DNA of 64,000 nt, taken from NCBI RefSeq assembly GCF_000971395.1, contig NZ_BBME01000014.1, forward strand, positions 62,001 to 126,000. The letters run 5' to 3'. The translations under genes were made by a program, and so were the position numbers. Source of the DNA: Demequina iriomotensis (GTDB lineage Bacteria > Actinomycetota > Actinomycetes > Actinomycetales > Demequinaceae). Below, in pieces: positions 1 to 7,509 of this stretch; positions within the stretch are counted from its first letter, which is position 1, and every line of letters starts with the position of its first letter. The notes below the pieces were generated by a model that made no database searches, was not told where the DNA came from, and saw nothing but the letters and a program-made list of their open reading frames with translations.

Positions 1-590
1 GCGGAGAACACCGTCACGCAGTCGAGCGAGGCGCATGCCGGCACCACGCCGGTGGTGGGCACCAGGCCGCGCGTGGGCTTGAGGCCCCACAGCCCGTGCA
101 GCGCGGCGGGCACCCGGCCGGAGCCGGCGGTGTCGGTGCCGAGCGCGAGGTCCACGAGGCCGAGCGCGACCGCGACGGCGGAGCCCGAGCTCGATCCGCC
201 GCTGATGCGCGTCGCGTCCGTGGCGTGGCGCACCGCACCGTGGGGCGAACGGGTCCCGACGAGCCCCGTCGCGAACTGGTCGAGGTTGGTCTTCCCGACC
301 ACGATCGCACCGGCCGCGCGCAGCCGCGCGACCGCGGGCGCATCTGCGGCCGGCGCGTAGGCGTAGGTCGGCGCGGCCGCGGTGGTCGGGCATCCTGCGA
401 CGTCGATGTTGTCCTTGACCGCCACCAGCCGGCCGGCGAGCGGGAGACGGGCGCCGGCCGCGACGGCCGCGTCGACCTCCGCCGCGGCGGCCCTGAGCTC
501 CGCCGCGGGGACCAGGTGGATCCACGCCTCGGGCCGCTCCGTCGTCGCGATCGCCGCCGAGAAGCGCGCCACCGCATCGGCCGCGCTCAC
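1..590 (-). CDS. atzF: Allophanate hydrolase, N-terminal part (runs off window edge)
   Basis: This amidase-signature enzyme would hydrolyse allophanate to ammonia and CO2, the last step after urea or guanidine carboxylation. About 196 residues are visible. The amidase catalytic set is present: Lys59 in VAVKDN, the GGSSSGSA serine loop near residues 131-138, and the nucleophile region GTDTAGSGR with Ser157. The stretch LWGLKPTRGLVPTTGVVP is characteristic of AtzF rather than of general amidases. The start is a GTG that overlaps the TGA of the upstream gene (GTGA), so the two are translationally coupled. The C-terminus lies outside the window. An unrelated amidase is possible, but the neighbours argue strongly for AtzF. 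Confidence 0.9.
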   Translation of the reverse strand, partial: MSAADAVARFSAAIATTERPEAWIHLVPAAELRAAAAEVDAAVAAGARLPLAGRLVAVKDNIDVAGCPTTAAAPTYAYAPAADAPAVARLRAAGAIVVGKTNLDQFATGLVGTRSPHGAVRHATDATRISGGSSSGSAVAVALGLVDLALGTDTAGSGRVPAALHGLWGLKPTRGLVPTTGVVPACASLDCVTVFS

Positions 591-1267
591 GCCGCCACCG
601 CCGGGTCCGTCACGATCACGCGCAACGGGGTCGGGTTGAAGTCGTTGCACGGGTTGTTGACCTGAGGGCAGTTGGAGATGACGACGAGGACGTCACGCTC
701 GGCGCGCAGCGCGACCCGCTTGCCCGGAGCCGACATGCCGTCCACGATGCCGAGGGTCCCGTCCGCCTCGACGGGCACGTTCATGAACCAGTTGATGTTC
801 GACACGAGGTCGCGCGGGCCCAGGCCGTGCTTCGCGCCCTCGAGCAGGAAGTTCTCGCGGCACGCGTGGTGGAACAGCGTGTGGTGCCCGTAGCGGAGCG
901 TGTTCGACTCCTTGGAGCAGGCCCCGCCGATGGTGTCCTGGCGCTCGACCTCATTCCCCACGACGGTCATGAGCGCGGCTCCCTCCTGGTCGCGCAGGAC
1001 CGAGCCGTCCACCAGGTAGGCGTTGCGCTGCGCGGCGAGCGTCGCCTGCGCGCTGTAGCGGACGTCGTGGTCGGACGCGTCGTAGATGAGGCAGTCGCCC
1101 GACTGGTTGCCGCCGACGTCGACGAGCGTGAGCACGTGACCGGCGCGGATCGGCGCGGACCAGCCGGCTCGCGGAGCGATCTCCTGATCGAGGACGATCG
1201 CGCCCTGAACGTACGGCTCGGAACGGTCGAAGTACTCGGCCTCGTACGTGGCCCACGTGACGGTCAT
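587..1267 (-). CDS. DUF1989 protein UAAP2, likely carboxyguanidine deiminase subunit
   Basis: This 226-residue protein belongs to the urea carboxylase-associated (DUF1989/UAAP) family. Published work on guanidine catabolism showed that UAAP1 and UAAP2 form a carboxyguanidine deiminase (CgdAB) that turns carboxyguanidine into allophanate, so that role is inferred here. Visible family features are the GGNQSGDCLIYD stretch, the Cys-containing GGACSKESNTLRYG segment, HHTLFHHACRENFL and the C-terminal NCPQVNNPCNDFNPTPL block with closely spaced cysteines. Its ATG overlaps the stop of the preceding DUF1989 gene (ATGA) and its own stop overlaps atzF, so all three are coupled. Confidence 0.88.
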   Translation of the reverse strand: MTVTWATYEAEYFDRSEPYVQGAIVLDQEIAPRAGWSAPIRAGHVLTLVDVGGNQSGDCLIYDASDHDVRYSAQATLAAQRNAYLVDGSVLRDQEGAALMTVVGNEVERQDTIGGACSKESNTLRYGHHTLFHHACRENFLLEGAKHGLGPRDLVSNINWFMNVPVEADGTLGIVDGMSAPGKRVALRAERDVLVVISNCPQVNNPCNDFNPTPLRVIVTDPAVAA

Positions 1268-2127
1268 CGGATCCCCCTGGCGAGAAGGTGCTGCTGGGTG
1301 TTGAGGTAGGCGCGCGTGCGCTCGGGCGTGGCGGTCCACCACGGGTCGGAGGCGGACGATGCGGCGGCGGCCCAGGCATGGACGCGCACGGGGCCCGTCC
1401 GGTAGCCCTCGGCGGGGTCCAGCGGGTGCGCGGCGTTCGCCACGAGCACGGTGAGGGGCATCTCCGCGACCAGGTCGACGGTCGCGCCCGCGCCGCCGTC
1501 GCCGGTCCACTCGAGGGCGCCGTCCGGCGCGACCCTCACACCCTTGAAGAAGGACACGCTCGGCGGCACGTCACGCGGCGTCAGGCCCTCCTTGGCCGCG
1601 GCGAGGAGCAGCAGCTCGCGGCCCGCCGCGGTGGCGGTGTGCGCGGCGCCCGCGCCGTAGCGCTCGATGTTCCCGGCGATCGTGGTGACGCCGCAGAACG
1701 CGTCGTGGTGGCCGCCCGCAGCGTCGGCGACCACGGTCGCGAGCACGCGCCCGTCGCCCGACAGCAGCGGGTGGCCGGCACCCAGGTACGCCTGCCACGG
1801 GATCTTCTGGGTGTCCGCGACGTTGAGCCGCTCCCCCGGGTTGAGGGCGCTGAGCACCACCACGTGGGCGCACGCGTCTCCGGTGACGTCCTCGAGACGG
1901 ATCCGCGTGCCCCGCGCCACCGTCATGTGCGTGTAGCCCGGTCCGGCGACGGTCTCCGCCCACACGAGCGTGGACGGATCGACGTCGGCGGGCGTGTACG
2001 GCGACGAGGCCGGCGGCAGGTACGGCATGGCCTCGACGGCGGTGTCGGCGCGGCTCCGCGCGTCGTCGCGCGCCTGGGTGAGCGTCGCGGTGCTCGAGCG
2101 GCGCCCCGCTCCACGGTCATCGGTCAC
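1264..2127 (-). CDS. DUF1989 protein UAAP1, likely carboxyguanidine deiminase subunit
   Basis: This 287-residue DUF1989 protein is the expected partner of the shorter DUF1989 protein encoded just downstream. Together they would deiminate carboxyguanidine (CgdAB-type); older annotations call them urea carboxylase-associated proteins. Recognisable segments are the GYTHMTVARGTRIRLEDVTGD region, LNVADTQKIPWQAYL, and a GGHHDAFCGVTT segment. The start is GTG at 2125-2127 with a ribosome-binding sequence AGGTGG close upstream. A TetR-type operator ends nine bases before the start codon. The first ~30 residues look poorly conserved, so an internal start is conceivable. Confidence 0.87.
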   Translation of the reverse strand: MTDDRGAGRRSSTATLTQARDDARSRADTAVEAMPYLPPASSPYTPADVDPSTLVWAETVAGPGYTHMTVARGTRIRLEDVTGDACAHVVVLSALNPGERLNVADTQKIPWQAYLGAGHPLLSGDGRVLATVVADAAGGHHDAFCGVTTIAGNIERYGAGAAHTATAAGRELLLLAAAKEGLTPRDVPPSVSFFKGVRVAPDGALEWTGDGGAGATVDLVAEMPLTVLVANAAHPLDPAEGYRTGPVRVHAWAAAASSASDPWWTATPERTRAYLNTQQHLLARGIR

Positions 2128-2135
2128 GGCTCCAC

Positions 2136-2152
2136 CTTTCGGTCGATAGGTA
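2136..2152 (-). promoter_or_regulatory. Probable TetR operator of the UAAP1-UAAP2-atzF unit
   Basis: The + strand reads CTTTCGGTCGATAGGTA. It matches 15 of 17 bases of the site in front of the carboxylase gene at 7286-7302 and sits at almost the same distance from the start codon. The adjacent tetR-family gene (2250) is divergent, so the site could also autoregulate it. Assignment to that regulator is inference. Confidence 0.6.
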
Positions 2153-2249
2153 CAGGGCTAGTGTAGGGACCCTTTGTTTCCGCTCGATTTCGTGTGCGAG
2201 GCACCCCTGTCGCGCGTGTCCGCAGGCGCTACTGTGGGGGCGATCCGCC

Positions 2250-2888
2250 ATGACGAACACCGACACCGCCTCGACCCCCACCGACGCCCCGCGTCGCTCG
2301 CGCCCGCACGGCAAGGAGCCCGTGGGACGCGAGCGCATCCTCGACGCGGCGGCCCGGCTCTTCGTCGAGCAGGGGTACGCGGCGACCACCACGCGTCAGA
2401 TCTCGGCCGCGGTCGACATCAAGCAGCCGTCGCTGTACTACCACTTCCCCAACAAGGCGGCGATGCTCAAGGAGCTGCTGATCGAGACGGCCCGTCCGTC
2501 GATCGACAAGGCCCGCGAGCTGCTCGCCGACACCTCCACGGACCCGCTCGAGCAGCTGCTGGCGCTCGTCCGCTTCGACGTGCACCTGCTCGCGTCCGGG
2601 CCGTCGAACATCGGCGCGCTCTACCTGCTGCCCGAGACCAACGAGCCGATGTTCGGCACGTTCCAGGCGCTGCGCCAGGAGCTGGTCGGCGCGTACGGCG
2701 CGCTGCTGCGGCGGTCGATCGCCGCGGGCCAGGCCGACGTCGATGACCCGGCGGCGACGGCCGCGCTGCTGTTCTCGCTGGTCGAGGGCGTGATCCTCCG
2801 GCGCGCCGACGATCCGCGGCTGGACGCCGAGACCGTCGCGGACGGCATCGAGCAGGCGACGCTGCGCATCCTCGCGGCACGCCGCTGA
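2250..2888 (+). CDS. TetR/AcrR-family transcriptional regulator
   Basis: A 212-residue TetR-type regulator with the N-terminal helix-turn-helix near residues 46-66 (TTRQISAAVDIKQPSLYYHF), followed by an alpha-helical ligand-binding domain of normal length. The gene sits between the two halves of the guanidine/urea carboxylase pathway, divergent from the DUF1989 genes and convergent with the lactonase-like gene. Two near-identical operator-like sequences, one ahead of each metabolic unit, make it the probable local repressor. The ligand is unknown; guanidine, urea or an acyl intermediate are all possible. No guanidine riboswitch is visible ahead of either unit. Confidence 0.9.
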   Translation: MTNTDTASTPTDAPRRSRPHGKEPVGRERILDAAARLFVEQGYAATTTRQISAAVDIKQPSLYYHFPNKAAMLKELLIETARPSIDKARELLADTSTDPLEQLLALVRFDVHLLASGPSNIGALYLLPETNEPMFGTFQALRQELVGAYGALLRRSIAAGQADVDDPAATAALLFSLVEGVILRRADDPRLDAETVADGIEQATLRILAARR

Positions 2889-2910
2889 CCCACCCGGCCG
2901 CGCGCAGGCG

Positions 2911-3735
2911 TCACTCGACCCGCACGCGCTCCCCGCGCATCGCTGCGGCCCACGCCCAGAACTCGGGATCGTGGCCCGGCCACACCTCGATGCCGGACGC
3001 GTCGAGGTCTGCGAGCCGGTCGATCGCCCGCTGAGCGCGGGCATCGCCGTCCTCCTCGGGCGTCCACCCGCACGGCGTCCGGGTGGTGACGTTCGCCCGC
3101 AGGTCGGCCGCGTCGCACGCGAGCACCACGGAGCGGCTCGGAAGGTCGACACGGAACGATTGATGGCCGGGCGTGTGGCCGCCGGTGTCGAGCGCGGTGA
3201 GACCGGGTGCGAGCGGCGTGTCGCCGTCGAGGACGCGCACCGAGGCCTCCGCGTCGAGCAGGTCCGACGCGATGACGAACTCGGGGCGTGACGCGCCGTC
3301 GCGCACCCACTCCCACTCGCGGCGCTGCACCAGCACGGGCACGTGGGGCGGCAGGCTCGGCGCGAGTCCTGTGTGGTCCACGTGCGCGTGGCTGATCGCG
3401 CAGCCGGCCATCGTGTCCCACCCGAGGCCCGCGCGCCCGAGGGCGTCCCGAAGCGGGTCGCCGGGCGGGACGATCGGCGTGTAGCCCTCATAGTTGTAGT
3501 GCGCGGCACGCGCGGCCTCGTCGCGCACGTGCGCGAGGTTGAAGCCGGCGTCGAGCAGCACCCAGCCGTCGGCGTACTCGACCGCCGCGGCCGTCACCGG
3601 CTCGAGGAGGTAGCGATCGCGCCGGCCGCCGCGAATCGACACGGCCTCGCTGATGGGCTCGTAGCCGACCACGAAGCCGTGCAACGCGAGGGGGCGCCCC
3701 GAGACCGCCAGCAAGCCGTCGAGCTCCGCGACCAC
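2911..3735 (-). CDS. Metallo-beta-lactamase fold hydrolase, N-acyl homoserine lactonase-like
   Basis: A 274-residue zinc hydrolase with the HxHxDH motif at residues 116-121 (SHAHVDHTG), a later GGHTPGHQ histidine and a DAADLRAN aspartate region, the arrangement seen in AHL-lactonase-like enzymes. I place the start at GTG 3735 because a GGAGG ribosome-binding site lies about seven bases upstream, inside the end of the carboxylase gene; the stop of that gene is only two bases before the start. A longer form beginning at 3780 would overlap the carboxylase by 44 bases and is less likely. Tight coupling to the carboxylase suggests a role in the same pathway, but its substrate cannot be read from sequence. 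Confidence 0.85.
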   Translation of the reverse strand: MVAELDGLLAVSGRPLALHGFVVGYEPISEAVSIRGGRRDRYLLEPVTAAAVEYADGWVLLDAGFNLAHVRDEAARAAHYNYEGYTPIVPPGDPLRDALGRAGLGWDTMAGCAISHAHVDHTGLAPSLPPHVPVLVQRREWEWVRDGASRPEFVIASDLLDAEASVRVLDGDTPLAPGLTALDTGGHTPGHQSFRVDLPSRSVVLACDAADLRANVTTRTPCGWTPEEDGDARAQRAIDRLADLDASGIEVWPGHDPEFWAWAAAMRGERVRVE

Positions 3736-3736
3736 G

Positions 3737-6700
3737 TCAGGCCTCCGTCCGAAGCGACACGATCGCGTCGCCCGGTGCAACCGTGGCGCCCGCGGGTGCG
3801 AGCACCGCCTCGACGGTCCCGGCTTGCGCCGCGAGGACCTTGGTCTCCATCTTCATCGCCTCCACGACAGCGACGGTATGGCCGGCCTCGACCCGCTGCC
3901 CCTCCGACACGAGCACCTTCCACACGTTGGCCGCGAACGGCGCCTCGACGCCCACGCAGCCCTCCGCGAGCGTCGGCGGCGGCGCGGGAACGGCGGGCTC
4001 GACGTCCCGGTCGAACTCCCCCGCCGCAGTCCAGCGGTCGCGCTCCTCCGCGAACGCCCGGCGCTGCGCGGTCCGGAAGCGGGAGATCGACTCGGCGTTC
4101 GCGTCGAGGAACCGCGCGTGGTCTGCGAGCGAGAGCTCGCCCTCGGTGATCTCGGGGCGCCAGAGGCCCGCGGCGAAGTCGGCGCGAAGGCGGAGCAGCT
4201 CGTCCGCGTCGACGGGGTACCACGTGATGCGGTCGAAGAACTCGAGCAGCCACGGGCGCGAGCCGTCGCTCGCGCGGTCGGCGCCCGCGAAGGACGCCCA
4301 CCTGTCCCACACCTGCGTGGTGCGGCCCACGAACTGGTAGCCGCCGGGCCCCTCCATGCCGTAGATGCACAGATAGGCACCGCCGATGCCGACGGAGTTC
4401 TCCGCGGTCCACGTGCGGGCGGGGTTGTACTTGGTGGTGACCAGCCGGTGACGCGGGTCGAGCGGCGTGGCGACGGGGGCGCCCAGGTACACGTCGCCCA
4501 GGCCCAGCACCAGGTACTCGGCCTCGAAGAGCGTGCGGTAGACATCGTCGACGCTGTCCAGGCCGTTGACCCGCCTGATGAACTCGATGTTCCACGGGTT
4601 CCATGGGGCGTCGTCGCGGACGCCCGCCTCGTAGCGGGCGATCGCCTCGCGCGTCGCCGGGTCGTCCCACGACATCGGCAGGCGCACGTGACGGCTCGGG
4701 ACCACCAGATCCTCGGCGTCCGCGACGTCCGCCGCGAGCGCGAGGAGCCGCTCGAGCGCCCCGATGTTGGCATGCGCGGGGTCCTCGAACGTGACCTGGA
4801 GCGACCGGATGCCGGGGGTGAGGTCCCGCAGGCCCGGCAGCGCCGCGTCGCGCACGCGCTGCTGCAGCACGTGGACGCGCGCGCGGAGCGTGAGGTCGAG
4901 CTCCTGAGGACCGAGCTCGATCAGCAGGCTGTCGTCGCTCTGGCGGCGCACCACCACGCCGTCGCGGTCGGCGAGCACGCCCCGCGGGCAGCCCGGCTGT
5001 TCGGGGATCGCGGGCTCGAGCCGCACGAACCGCACCTGATCGCCGGCCGCGAGCTGGCCGAGCTTCCACCGCTCCCCCTTCGCGACGGTGACGGGCGTGA
5101 CGAACCCGCCGAGGCTGGGCCCGTCGGGGCCGAGCAGCACCGGGGTGTCACCGGTGAAGTCCATGCCGCCCACCGAGTAGGGCGTGTCATGGATGTTCGA
5201 CGGATGCAGACCCGCCTCGCCACCGTCGGCGCGCGCCCAGGAGGGCTTGGGGCCCACCAGCCGCACGCCGGTGCGATCGGAGTTGAAGTGCACCGTGTAG
5301 GCGGCGGACAGGATGGTGTCGACGTCCCCTGGTGTGAAGAAGTCCGGGGCGCTGTGCGGCCCGTCGAGCACCCCGATCTCCCACGAGGCGCCTATGGCGG
5401 GACGCTCGAGCTCCGCGTCGACCGGGAGCGCCCCCCCGACGGACCCGGGCCCGAGCGGAAGCTCGTCGCCGGCGTGCAGCGCGCGTCCGGCGTGGCCGCC
5501 GAACCGTCCCAGCGTGAACGTCGCCCGCGATCCCAGGTACTCGGGGACGTCGAAGCCGCCGCTCACCAGGACGTAGGCGCGTAGGCCCGCCTCGACGCGG
5601 CCCACCGTCAGCACGGAGCCCGCGGGGACGTCGATCGCCTCCCACTGCGGCACGGCGCGGCCGTCGACCGTGACCGGCACCGGCGCGCCCGTGACGCACA
5701 CGCGCACGTCGCCGGCCATGCACAACGACGGCCCCGTCACGGTGCACTCGAGGCCGGCGGCGCCGGGGGCGTTGCCCACGATGCGGTTGCCGAGCGTGAA
5801 GCTGCGGTCATCCATGGGTCCCGACGGCGGCACCCCGATGTGCCACAGCCCCGTCCGGCCGGGCCCCGCCTGCACGGTGGTGAGGAAGCCCGCGTCCTCG
5901 ACGCGGATGCCGGCCGCGGGGGCCGTGATCTCGCCGCCCAGGCTCGCGGTGGTGTGCGCGCCGTCCGCCACGACCGGGTCGCCCGCGATCCGGCGCAGCA
6001 GCGCGAGGTTGGTGTGCACGCCGTCGATGCGGGTCGCCGCCAGCGCGTCCGCCTGACGTGCCCACGCCTCGGCGCGGTCCGTGCCCGCGGTGATGACCTT
6101 GGCCAGCATGGGGTCGAAGCGCATGCCCACCTCGGTGCCGGAGCGTACCCAGGTGTCGACGCGCGCGCCCCCGGGCAGCTCGATGCGGGTCACCGTGCCG
6201 GGGCTCGGGCGGAAGTCCGCGACGGGATCCTCAGCGTAGACGCGGCTCTCGACCGCGGCGCCTGAGACCGGCACCTGGCCCGTCGCGGCGTACGGAGCGA
6301 GGAAGCTCGCGTCCCCGGAGGCGAGGCGGATCATCCACTCCACCAGGTCCACGCCGGTGACGGCCTCGGTCACGGGGTGCTCGACCTGAAGCCGCGTGTT
6401 GATCTCGAGGAAGGACGCCTCGCCCGTCTCCGCGTCCAGCACGAACTCGACGGTGCCGGCGCTGCGGTAGCCCACGCTCGCCCCGAGCTCGCGCGCCGTC
6501 GCGTGGAGCCGCTCGCGGACGTCGGGCGCGAGACCGAACGCGGGGGCCTCCTCGACCACCTTCTGGTTGCGGCGCTGCAGCGTGCAGTCGCGGTCGCCCA
6601 GCGTCACCACGGCGCCGTCGCCGTCGCCGAAGATCTGGACCTCGACGTGCCGCGCCCGCTCGATGTACCGCTCCGCGAACACCCCTCCGCCGACCACGGC

Positions 6701-7276
6701 GGCGATGCGGGCGACGCCCTCGTACGCGTCGGCGACCTCATCGAGGGTCCGCACGACGGCCATGCCCTTGCCGCCGCCGCCCGCGGCGGCCTTCACGATC
6801 ACCGGCAGACCGATCTCCGCGACCCGCGCCGTCGCGTCCTGCGCGTCGCGCAGCTCCGGCGTCGCCGCGGAGGTCGGCACGCTCGCGGCGATCGCCCGCT
6901 CGCGGGCCGCCTGCTTGTCGCCGAACAGCGCGATCTGCTCCGGGCGAGGCCCGATGAAGACCAGCCCCGCGGCCTCCACCGCGGCCGCGAAGCCGGGGTT
7001 CTCGGAGAGGTAGCCGTAGCCGGGGTGAATGCCCCAGACGCCGTGCGCGATGGCGACGTCGATGAGCTGCTCCGCATCGAGGTAGGGGTCCAGGTCCCCG
7101 CGCCGCTCGAGCCGCGCCACTCGGTCGGCCTGCTCGATGTGGAGGCTGCCGCGGTCGTCGTCGGTGTACACGCCGAGAGTCGTGCCACCCCACGCCGTGA
7201 CCGAACGGAAGATGCGGCACGCGATCTCGGCGCGGTTCGCCACCATGACCGATCGCGGGGTCGTCTGTGTCGTCAT
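3737..7276 (-). CDS. Biotin-dependent urea/guanidine carboxylase
   Basis: An 1179-residue single-chain carboxylase. Residues 1-460 form the biotin carboxylase domain (ATP-grasp loop GGGGKGM at 166-172; [16 protein letters not shown] near 290). The middle holds the KipA-like (AHS2) and KipI-like (AHS1) carboxyltransferase domains, including FNSDRTGVRLVGP and HPSNIHDTPYSVGGMDF. The C-terminus is a biotinyl domain with AMKM and the acceptor lysine near residue 1142. It lacks a fused amidase; allophanate hydrolase is a separate gene. It carboxylates urea or guanidine using ATP and bicarbonate. The two DUF1989 genes favour guanidine, but specificity needs alignment of the carboxyltransferase site. 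A TetR-type operator lies nine bases upstream of the ATG. Confidence 0.92.
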   Translation of the reverse strand: MTTQTTPRSVMVANRAEIACRIFRSVTAWGGTTLGVYTDDDRGSLHIEQADRVARLERRGDLDPYLDAEQLIDVAIAHGVWGIHPGYGYLSENPGFAAAVEAAGLVFIGPRPEQIALFGDKQAARERAIAASVPTSAATPELRDAQDATARVAEIGLPVIVKAAAGGGGKGMAVVRTLDEVADAYEGVARIAAVVGGGVFAERYIERARHVEVQIFGDGDGAVVTLGDRDCTLQRRNQKVVEEAPAFGLAPDVRERLHATARELGASVGYRSAGTVEFVLDAETGEASFLEINTRLQVEHPVTEAVTGVDLVEWMIRLASGDASFLAPYAATGQVPVSGAAVESRVYAEDPVADFRPSPGTVTRIELPGGARVDTWVRSGTEVGMRFDPMLAKVITAGTDRAEAWARQADALAATRIDGVHTNLALLRRIAGDPVVADGAHTTASLGGEITAPAAGIRVEDAGFLTTVQAGPGRTGLWHIGVPPSGPMDDRSFTLGNRIVGNAPGAAGLECTVTGPSLCMAGDVRVCVTGAPVPVTVDGRAVPQWEAIDVPAGSVLTVGRVEAGLRAYVLVSGGFDVPEYLGSRATFTLGRFGGHAGRALHAGDELPLGPGSVGGALPVDAELERPAIGASWEIGVLDGPHSAPDFFTPGDVDTILSAAYTVHFNSDRTGVRLVGPKPSWARADGGEAGLHPSNIHDTPYSVGGMDFTGDTPVLLGPDGPSLGGFVTPVTVAKGERWKLGQLAAGDQVRFVRLEPAIPEQPGCPRGVLADRDGVVVRRQSDDSLLIELGPQELDLTLRARVHVLQQRVRDAALPGLRDLTPGIRSLQVTFEDPAHANIGALERLLALAADVADAEDLVVPSRHVRLPMSWDDPATREAIARYEAGVRDDAPWNPWNIEFIRRVNGLDSVDDVYRTLFEAEYLVLGLGDVYLGAPVATPLDPRHRLVTTKYNPARTWTAENSVGIGGAYLCIYGMEGPGGYQFVGRTTQVWDRWASFAGADRASDGSRPWLLEFFDRITWYPVDADELLRLRADFAAGLWRPEITEGELSLADHARFLDANAESISRFRTAQRRAFAEERDRWTAAGEFDRDVEPAVPAPPPTLAEGCVGVEAPFAANVWKVLVSEGQRVEAGHTVAVVEAMKMETKVLAAQAGTVEAVLAPAGATVAPGDAIVSLRTEA

Positions 7277-7285
7277 GCGGGGACT

Positions 7286-7302
7286 CTATCGGACGATAGG
7301 TA
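7286..7302 (-). promoter_or_regulatory. Probable TetR operator of the carboxylase unit
   Basis: The + strand reads CTATCGGACGATAGGTA; its first 14 bases form a CTATCG-GA-CGATAG palindrome. The matching site at 2136-2152 precedes the other half of the pathway. The position immediately upstream of the start codon suggests repression by blocking transcription initiation of a short-leader mRNA. Confidence 0.62.
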
Positions 7303-7366
7303 AACGCCGTGTTACAGCTCGAGGCGCGCGATGTTTCACCGCCCGCGGGACCCCCGCCCGGGCGCG

Positions 7367-7400
7367 GCGGGACGATGCGGCAGCCGGCGCATCGTCCCGC
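7367..7400. repeat. Perfect 13-bp inverted repeat made of two GGACGATGC copies
   Basis: GCGGGACGATGCG (7367-7379) and its exact reverse complement (7388-7400) are separated by eight bases. It lies in the gap between the carboxylase promoter and the adhE terminator. The two arms are head-to-head copies of a 9-mer that is strongly over-represented in the window. Confidence 0.85.
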
Positions 7401-7435
7401 AGGACGCGGGCGTCGACGGGAGCCCGGGAACGGCA

Positions 7436-7469
7436 CAGGGCCCCGACACCGGTGGGTGTCGGGGCCCTG
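7436..7469 (-). terminator. adhE intrinsic terminator hairpin
   Basis: A perfect 15-bp stem, CAGGGCCCCGACACC with its complement, closes a GGTG loop just downstream of the adhE stop codon. There is no long U-tract, as is usual at this G+C content. Confidence 0.8.
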
Positions 7470-7509
7470 GGGAGGGACTCGCAGGGGGTTGCCCTGGAGC
7501 CGGATCGGG

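Noticed and set aside
7277-7435. Guanidine-I riboswitch upstream of the carboxylase
   Set aside because: I looked for the conserved ykkC segments on the - strand and saw only the palindromic operator and the motif hairpin.
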